Assembly: GCF_965118635.1 (NCBI RefSeq) | Contig: NZ_CBCPHV010000005.1 | Span: 186,001-250,000 of the forward strand | DNA: 64,000 bases | DNA from: Empedobacter brevis_A | GTDB taxonomy: Bacteria; Bacteroidota; Bacteroidia; Flavobacteriales; Weeksellaceae | Direction: 5' to 3' | Shown: piece by piece, positions 59,530 through 64,000 of the stretch | Position numbering within the stretch: the stretch's first letter is position 1 | How the letters are laid out: every line of letters begins with the position of its first letter | Program-made: the position numbers and the translations under genes | The notes under the pieces: model-generated | Told to the model about the DNA's origin: nothing | Database searches by the model: none | The model's input: the letters and a program-made list of their open reading frames with translations, nothing else

Positions 59530-60033
59530 TTATTTTGATTTCTTCGTTGCCTCTTTCAATGGCTTAGTTACTTCAGAAACACTTTTCACTTCAGTTTCGT
59601 CTTTCAATTCCTTCAATGATTTTGTAGGACTTTCGTTTCCTCTGTGGCACATCGTACATGTTACAACATTAATCATTTCTGGATTTTTTGCGTTTTCCCA
59701 ATTGAAATTTTTTGCATTTATATCACGAGTCATCTTTATCATATAACGTGCAATTTCTTTTTCTTTCTTTGCATCGCTTGCAAAATCCATCTTTTTAGTT
59801 TCTGGATTTACTGCATGACAATAACTACATTTTACACCTAATGCCTCATTATATCCACTCATCAAACCTTTCAGGCTATCTTCTGATATATTTTGTGGTA
59901 ATACTTTTAGGTTTTTCCATTCCGAATTCGAAATCGATTTCCCTGTGTCAATTTGGCGAGAATTTGTAAATGAAAAAATACTAAACATCAACGCTAAAAC
60001 TCCCAAAGAAGTCATTATTCTACTTGTTTTCAT
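59530..60033 (-). CDS. Periplasmic c-type cytochrome
   Basis: A 167-residue protein with a signal peptide (1-25) and two haem-binding motifs, Cys69-x-x-Cys72-His73 (CSYCH) and Cys126-x-x-Cys129-His130 (CTMCH). The order and length resemble the photosynthetic-reaction-centre cytochrome c subunit-like family found in non-photosynthetic Bacteroidota. It probably transfers electrons in the periplasm; its partners are unknown. The C-terminal tail is basic and acidic-rich (TKPLKEATKKSK). It is monocistronic. Confidence 0.85.
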   Translation of the reverse strand: MKTSRIMTSLGVLALMFSIFSFTNSRQIDTGKSISNSEWKNLKVLPQNISEDSLKGLMSGYNEALGVKCSYCHAVNPETKKMDFASDAKKEKEIARYMIKMTRDINAKNFNWENAKNPEMINVVTCTMCHRGNESPTKSLKELKDETEVKSVSEVTKPLKEATKKSK

Positions 60034-60138
60034 CTGTAATAAGTTTGTTGCAGAAGTTAAAACAAATATTAAACCGAATAGAATACCTTAAAAAATTTAG
60101 AATAATTTTAAATTGTTAATCAACTATTATTAAGTCAG

Positions 60139-61053
60139 TTAAAATCTCCAAACCAATAAACGAGAAATTTTATTTCCTTGTTGCATATTTACAATTCGAT
60201 AATCTCTTACTTTTTCGCGTTTTAAAATTCCTTCTAAAATACGAACATTCTCTTTTCTAGAAACTAATGTTGTAAACCATTTTACTTGGTGTTTGTAATC
60301 AGTACTTTCTTTTATCATTTTTGTGATAAATAAACGTTCTCCTCCTCTACACCAAAGCTCTGAATTATTTCCACCAAAATTTTGAATTGGTTTTTGATCT
60401 GATTTTTGACCTAAATTTTTCAGTTTACGCATTGTTTGTTCCATCACTTCTTGATTTGATCTAAAAAATGGTGGATTACAAATCGTAATATCAAACTTTT
60501 CTCCTTGTTTGATGATATTCTTAAAAATGTTATTTGGATTAAATTGCATTCTAATCTCAACTTTATTACGAAGTCGAGCATTTTTCTTTACAATTTCTTC
60601 CGCATTTTTGAAAGAAGCATAATCTAATTCTGCTCCGACAAAATTCCAATCATATTCATAATTTCCAATTATCGGATAAATACAATTGGCTCCAACACCA
60701 ACATCCAAAACTTTTACGTCTTTTCCTCGTGGAATAACACCATCAAAACTTTCGTCTAAAATGTCGGCAACATAATGAATGTAATCGGCACGACCAGGAA
60801 TTGGCGGACACAAATTATCTTTTGGTAATTCCCAATAATCAATATCGTAATACGTTTTCAACAACGCTTTGTTTAATGCTTTTACAGCATCTCTATCCGA
60901 AAAATTAATTGTTGGTTCGTTCTCTTTATTAGGTTTGATATATTTGGAAAGTGGTGAATAAATCGCGCACAATTTTTCGAAATTATAAGGCGCTAAATGA
61001 CGATTGCGCGAATGTAATTTTTTTAATTTACTCTTCTTTTCGGGAGTATTCAT
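60139..61053 (-). CDS. rlmF: 23S rRNA (adenine-1618-N6)-methyltransferase
   Basis: A 304-residue enzyme: KKLHSRNRHLAPYNFEKL near the N-terminus, the SAM site VLDVGVGANCIYPII, and the adenine-methylase motif ITICNPPFF. It methylates A1618 (E. coli numbering) of 23S rRNA. The start at 61053 (MNTPEKKSKL) is used; the frame from 61071 starts on a TATTTTTG -7 element at 61069-61076. The terminator of the CbpM/CbpA operon is just upstream. It is probably monocistronic. Confidence 0.93.
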   Translation of the reverse strand: MNTPEKKSKLKKLHSRNRHLAPYNFEKLCAIYSPLSKYIKPNKENEPTINFSDRDAVKALNKALLKTYYDIDYWELPKDNLCPPIPGRADYIHYVADILDESFDGVIPRGKDVKVLDVGVGANCIYPIIGNYEYDWNFVGAELDYASFKNAEEIVKKNARLRNKVEIRMQFNPNNIFKNIIKQGEKFDITICNPPFFRSNQEVMEQTMRKLKNLGQKSDQKPIQNFGGNNSELWCRGGERLFITKMIKESTDYKHQVKWFTTLVSRKENVRILEGILKREKVRDYRIVNMQQGNKISRLLVWRF

Positions 61054-61068
61054 ACAAAAATATTTATG

Positions 61069-61076
61069 CAAAAATA
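61069..61076 (-). promoter_or_regulatory. Promoter (-7 element) of rlmF
   Basis: TATTTTTG on the minus strand fits TAnnTTTG, about 15 bases before the start at 61053. Confidence 0.5.
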
Positions 61077-61078
61077 AG

Positions 61079-61108
61079 ACAACCTTTGCACTAAACTACA
61101 AAGGTTGT
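61079..61108 (-). terminator. Terminator of the cbpA-cbpM operon
   Basis: ACAACCTTTG and CAAAGGTTGT form a 10-bp stem with a 10-base loop, just past the cbpM stop codon. Confidence 0.75.
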
Positions 61109-61119
61109 TTTGATTTCGT

Positions 61120-61377
61120 TTATTTTCGTTGCTTTTGTAGCGTTTCAATTTGTTTTAAAAGATGATGAATTACTTCTAAACCTTCTAAATTAACGCCTAA
61201 AGTATAATGAAATTCTATAAATCTTTCGATTAATTTCAAATCATCTTCTTCGATAAAATATTCTTGGTTACGTTCGTGTAAAACAACCAAATCATTTTTG
61301 TATAAATCAATTACAAATTGAGGTTCAATCTCATGATATTTGCTAAACTGAACAACTGATATCGTTACATTTTTCAT
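61120..61377 (-). CDS. CbpM-like modulator of the DnaJ homologue
   Basis: An 85-residue MerR-type/CbpM-like protein: MKNVTISVVQFSKYHEIEPQFVIDLYKNDLV, EEDDLKLIERFIEFHYTLGVNLEGLEVIHHLLKQIETL. CbpM inhibits CbpA by binding its J domain. It starts 4 bases after cbpA and so belongs to the same operon. The fold resembles the DNA-binding part of MerR, but in CbpM it serves protein binding. Confidence 0.82.
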   Translation of the reverse strand: MKNVTISVVQFSKYHEIEPQFVIDLYKNDLVVLHERNQEYFIEEDDLKLIERFIEFHYTLGVNLEGLEVIHHLLKQIETLQKQRK

Positions 61378-61381
61378 GGTT

Positions 61382-62275
61382 TTAAGCTTTTTTAATTGAA
61401 CGTAATTTCTCGAATAATTCTTTCTCTTCTTCTGATAAATTAGTTGGAGTTTTTATAGAAAATGTTACGTATAAATCTCCAAACTGATCATCTTTCTTAT
61501 AAATTGGTAAACCTTTTCCTTTTAATTTTACCTTTTTATTATTCTCTGTTCCTTCTTTTATCGGAACTTTCACTTTCCCTGAAAGTGTGTCAATCATTGT
61601 TTCTCCACCTAAAATTGCGTCATATAAATCGACCTCAACAGTTTTAGACAAATCTGCTCCATTTACCTGAAATGATGTATTATTTACGACATGAAAAGTA
61701 ATATACAAATCTCCATTTGGACCATTGTTATAACCTTTTCCACCGTGACCTTTTATCTTAATTGTTTGTCCATCTTCTACTCCAGCAGGAATTGTAATAC
61801 GAATATTTTTACCATTCACAGCAAAAGTTTGCTTATGAGAAGCCAACGTATCTGTCAAGTTTAGTGTCAAACTGGCATTTACATCTTGTCCTTTGTAACC
61901 AGTTGATCTACTTCTTCCTTCACGTCCAAACATTGAACTAAAAAAATCAGAATAACCATCAAAATCTCCAAAACCTTCAGCTCCATCAAAATCACTGTTA
62001 CTGTATTGATATTGTTGCTGTTGTTGGCGAGCTTTTTCGTATTCTTCTCCATGTTGCCAGTTTTCTCCATACTTATCGTATTTTTTACGTTTTTCTGGAT
62101 CGCTCAACACTTCGTTTGCTTCGTTTAATTGTTTAAATTTTTGTGCAGCTTCTTCGTTATTTGGGTTAAGATCGGGATGATACTTACGCGCCAATTTTCG
62201 ATAAGCTTTTTTTATTTCATCTTTTGATGCGGTCTTTTGCAGACCTAATGTTGTATAGTAATCTATAAAAGCCAT
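61382..62275 (-). CDS. cbpA: CbpA-like DnaJ family co-chaperone
   Basis: A 297-residue J-protein: J domain (residues 2-70, with HPD in KYHPDLNP), a linker rich in Gly, Phe and Gln (EKARQQQQQYQYSNSDFDGAEGFGDF), and C-terminal substrate-binding domains I and II (ITIPAGVEDGQTIKIKGHGGKG). It lacks the zinc-finger region of DnaJ, typical of CbpA. It works with DnaK. The CbpM gene follows. The upstream gap 62276-62570 is A/T-rich with no clear gene. Confidence 0.9.
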   Translation of the reverse strand: MAFIDYYTTLGLQKTASKDEIKKAYRKLARKYHPDLNPNNEEAAQKFKQLNEANEVLSDPEKRKKYDKYGENWQHGEEYEKARQQQQQYQYSNSDFDGAEGFGDFDGYSDFFSSMFGREGRSRSTGYKGQDVNASLTLNLTDTLASHKQTFAVNGKNIRITIPAGVEDGQTIKIKGHGGKGYNNGPNGDLYITFHVVNNTSFQVNGADLSKTVEVDLYDAILGGETMIDTLSGKVKVPIKEGTENNKKVKLKGKGLPIYKKDDQFGDLYVTFSIKTPTNLSEEEKELFEKLRSIKKA

Positions 62276-62558
62276 AGTAATTTACAAGTTTGTGTTTTAA
62301 TTTTATCAAAATCGGTTCCAATTTTATCAAAACTGACAATACGGCTTATAGTTTTTAATCTATTGAAACTTTTTAATATTTTACTTAAAAATAAATAAAT
62401 TTCTTATGATTATTCATCATTATATATAAAATATTTTTTCATTCTAAACCAATTACAAACTGAAATTAATTCAAAAAAAAAAGACAATACTTCTTCAATG
62501 AAATATATGAATGATCGTTTGAAATTTATTTCACTTAAATTCACCAAAACATTTTTCG

Positions 62559-62566
62559 TAAATTTG
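62559..62566 (+). promoter_or_regulatory. Promoter (-7 element) of the VF530 gene
   Basis: TAAATTTG then CAAA, ending 4 bases before the ATG at 62571; another nearly leaderless gene. Confidence 0.55.
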
Positions 62567-62570
62567 CAAA

Positions 62571-62792
62571 ATGGAAAGTCAAAAAAATAATCCATTACAT
62601 GGAAAACGTTTAGACGATATTATTGAAGAATTGGTCATTTATTATGGTGGTTGGGAAGGTTTGGGAAATCAAATTAACATCAAATGTTTTAATGATAATC
62701 CTAGTTTGAAATCTTCTTTAAAATTTCTTCGAAAAACCGATTGGGCGCGTAAGAAAGTAGAAGAATTGTACATCAAAAAAATTGTAAAATAA
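62571..62792 (+). CDS. VF530-family DNA-binding protein
   Basis: A 73-residue protein matching VF530: NNPLHGKRLDDIIEELVIYYGGWEGLGNQINIKCFNDNPSLKSSLKFLRKTDWARKKVEELY. The family is small, helical and thought to bind DNA. The molecular role is unknown. Its stop codon overlaps the ATG of the next gene by one base, so the two are co-translated. Confidence 0.9.
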   Translation: MESQKNNPLHGKRLDDIIEELVIYYGGWEGLGNQINIKCFNDNPSLKSSLKFLRKTDWARKKVEELYIKKIVK

Positions 62793-63175
62793 TGTCATCT
62801 ATTCTTGAAGAAAAAATTTTCATTGATTCTGAGCTTTTAACTAATATTGAGGAAGAAAGTCAAGTAATTATACATTGTTGTATGATAGCTGACGAGTATG
62901 CAAATGCTGCGCGTATTTGGCCTTCAACTTTCATTATTGATAATCAGTCAGGGAAACGTTCTCAATTAGTTTTTGCTGATGGAATAACGATGTATCCAAA
63001 TTGGACGTATATAGAAGAAGGTTCTTCTATAAATTTCACTTTAATTTTTAATGGTTTACCGAAGAGTTGTAAATCATTCGATTTTATAGAAATTATACCA
63101 CAAGCTGGAGGATTTGAATATCGAAAAATTATCCGAAATAAAAGCGATGTTTATCATATCCAATTTTCGGAATAA
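62792..63175 (+). CDS. Conserved-looking hypothetical protein
   Basis: A 127-residue protein: MSSILEEKIFIDSELLTNIEEESQVIIHCCMIADEYANAARIWPSTFI, then beta-rich PNWTYIEEGSSINFTLIFNGLPKSCKSFDFIEIIPQAGGFEYRKI. I recognise no family. It may be a beta-sandwich, possibly secretion-independent and cytoplasmic, since no signal is seen. The one-base overlap with the VF530 gene suggests coupling. Confidence 0.6.
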   Translation: MSSILEEKIFIDSELLTNIEEESQVIIHCCMIADEYANAARIWPSTFIIDNQSGKRSQLVFADGITMYPNWTYIEEGSSINFTLIFNGLPKSCKSFDFIEIIPQAGGFEYRKIIRNKSDVYHIQFSE

Positions 63176-63177
63176 AT

Positions 63178-63210
63178 AAAAAAAATCGGTTCATTTCGAA
63201 CCGATTTTTT
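63178..63210. terminator. Convergent terminator (hypothetical / purD)
   Basis: AATCGGTTC and GAACCGATT form a 9-bp stem flanked by A and T runs. Confidence 0.88.
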
Positions 63211-63230
63211 TATGATATAAGCTAAACCTT

Positions 63231-64000
63231 TTATTGAATAATTCCAATGTCTTTACGATAATATTCGTAATCGAAATGTACTTTCTTAATATTTTCATAA
63301 GCCGTTTCACGAGCTTCTTCTAATGTATTTCCTAATCCAACGATATTGATTACACGACCACCAGAAGTTACTATTTCATCTCCTGTTAATTTAGCTCCAG
63401 CAATAAAGTTGGGACAAGTTACATTTTCTAATCCACGAATCTCAAAACCTTTTTCATAATTTCCTGGATATCCTCCTGAAACCATTACGACGCAACAAGC
63501 ATGCTGTTTTTTGAAATTCAAATCGAAATCTTCTCCTTTTATTGCTTTATTTACAACATCAGCCAAATCGTTTTCTAACAATGGCAAAGTTGTTTGCGTT
63601 TCTGGATCTCCCATTCTTAGGTTATATTCTAACAAATAAACACCCTTCGTAGTAATCATCAATCCGAAGAAAATAACTCCTGCAAATTCTAATCCTTCCT
63701 TGATTAAACCACATTTTGTAGGTTCCATAATTTCTTCTTGGAACATTCTGAAATGTTCTTCAGTAAACAATGGATTTGGAGCTATAACTCCCATTCCACC
63801 TGTATTTAATCCAGTTTCTCCTTCTCCAATTTTCTTATGATCTTTTGCAGATACAAATGGAACAATTTTCTTTCCATTGAAAAAAGATAAAATAGATGCT
63901 TCAAAACCTTCTAAATATTCTTCAATAACGACTTCGTTTCCTGCATCTCCAAAAGTTTTATCCTCCATAATTTCTAATACAGCTTGTTTCGCTTCATCAA
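63231..64000 (-). CDS. purD: Phosphoribosylamine-glycine ligase, C-terminal part
   Basis: The frame is open to the window edge; the visible 256 residues are the C-terminal part of PurD, an ATP-grasp enzyme. Visible motifs are VVIEEYLEGFEASILSFFNG, NTGGMGVIAPNPLF, GVIFFGLMITTKGVYLLEYNLRMGDPETQTTLPLL (metal and substrate site) and VSGGYPGNYEKG. It joins glycine to phosphoribosylamine in purine synthesis. The N-terminal part lies beyond the window. Confidence 0.96.
   Translation of the reverse strand, partial: DEAKQAVLEIMEDKTFGDAGNEVVIEEYLEGFEASILSFFNGKKIVPFVSAKDHKKIGEGETGLNTGGMGVIAPNPLFTEEHFRMFQEEIMEPTKCGLIKEGLEFAGVIFFGLMITTKGVYLLEYNLRMGDPETQTTLPLLENDLADVVNKAIKGEDFDLNFKKQHACCVVMVSGGYPGNYEKGFEIRGLENVTCPNFIAGAKLTGDEIVTSGGRVINIVGLGNTLEEARETAYENIKKVHFDYEYYRKDIGIIQ

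Noticed and set aside
62276..62570. Gap before the VF530 gene
   Set aside because: Apart from the promoter I found only A/T-rich sequence and a short GAAAT-AA-ATTTC repeat; no gene or RNA structure I can support.
1..64000. CRISPR arrays, tRNA or rRNA genes, insertion sequences
   Set aside because: No repeat-spacer pattern, tRNA-like cloverleaf, rRNA sequence or transposase was seen on either strand.

Overview
The window is about 30-32% G+C and looks like a chromosome of a Flavobacteriia member (Bacteroidota), most likely near Weeksellaceae such as Empedobacter; the genus is a guess. Reasons: promoters of the Bacteroidota type (TAnnTTTG at -7) close to start codons, few Shine-Dalgarno sequences, a type IX secretion sorting domain, a TonB receptor, SecA without a C-terminal zinc tail, a bacillithiol gene (bshA), menaquinone genes, and the DUF6452/DUF6048 pair. 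I saw no rRNA, tRNA, CRISPR array, prophage or insertion sequence. It reads as core chromosome, densely packed, with many strong terminators.

Layout. 1-10 kb: end of a dipeptidyl-peptidase III gene, a YqiA-like esterase, secA, a flavin oxidoreductase, a secreted GH12-like glycosidase, a Gre-factor-like gene with a metallo-hydrolase, a TlpA thioredoxin, and an ATP-cone/Mrr nuclease-like protein. 10-22 kb: phnA, an ABC-F ATPase, menA with a UPF0173 hydrolase, a GH25 lysozyme, a divergent TonB-receptor / PepSY pair (probably iron uptake), an MFS transporter and an FG-GAP T9SS protein. 22-29 kb: ribB behind an FMN riboswitch, an SGNH hydrolase, a four-gene operon (Lgt-like protein, two small membrane proteins, Tes-like radical SAM protein), and menB, menF, a MenI-like thioesterase and an acyltransferase. 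29-38 kb: a PadR/PspC pair, S1/P1 nuclease, Hsp20, M28 peptidase, rplS, and three tandem PPK2 kinases. 38-44 kb: a three-gene probable copper set with Sco, a quinone reductase / LysR pair, and a TPR histidine kinase with its response regulator. 44-49 kb: a structured RNA candidate with a 53-residue ORF, a small unknown gene, and the sulfate operon cysD-cysN-(CysG-N/TauE fusion) behind a leader with a 14-codon ORF and a terminator. 49-64 kb: rlmD, DUF6452/DUF6048, lon, bshA, a GH3 + beta-lactamase gene split at an A9 tract, terC, a cytochrome c, rlmF, cbpM/cbpA, a VF530 protein and the end of purD.

Most worth following: the radical SAM / Lgt-like operon, the cysD leader, the pseudoknot-like RNA near 44.1 kb, and the split GH3/beta-lactamase gene.
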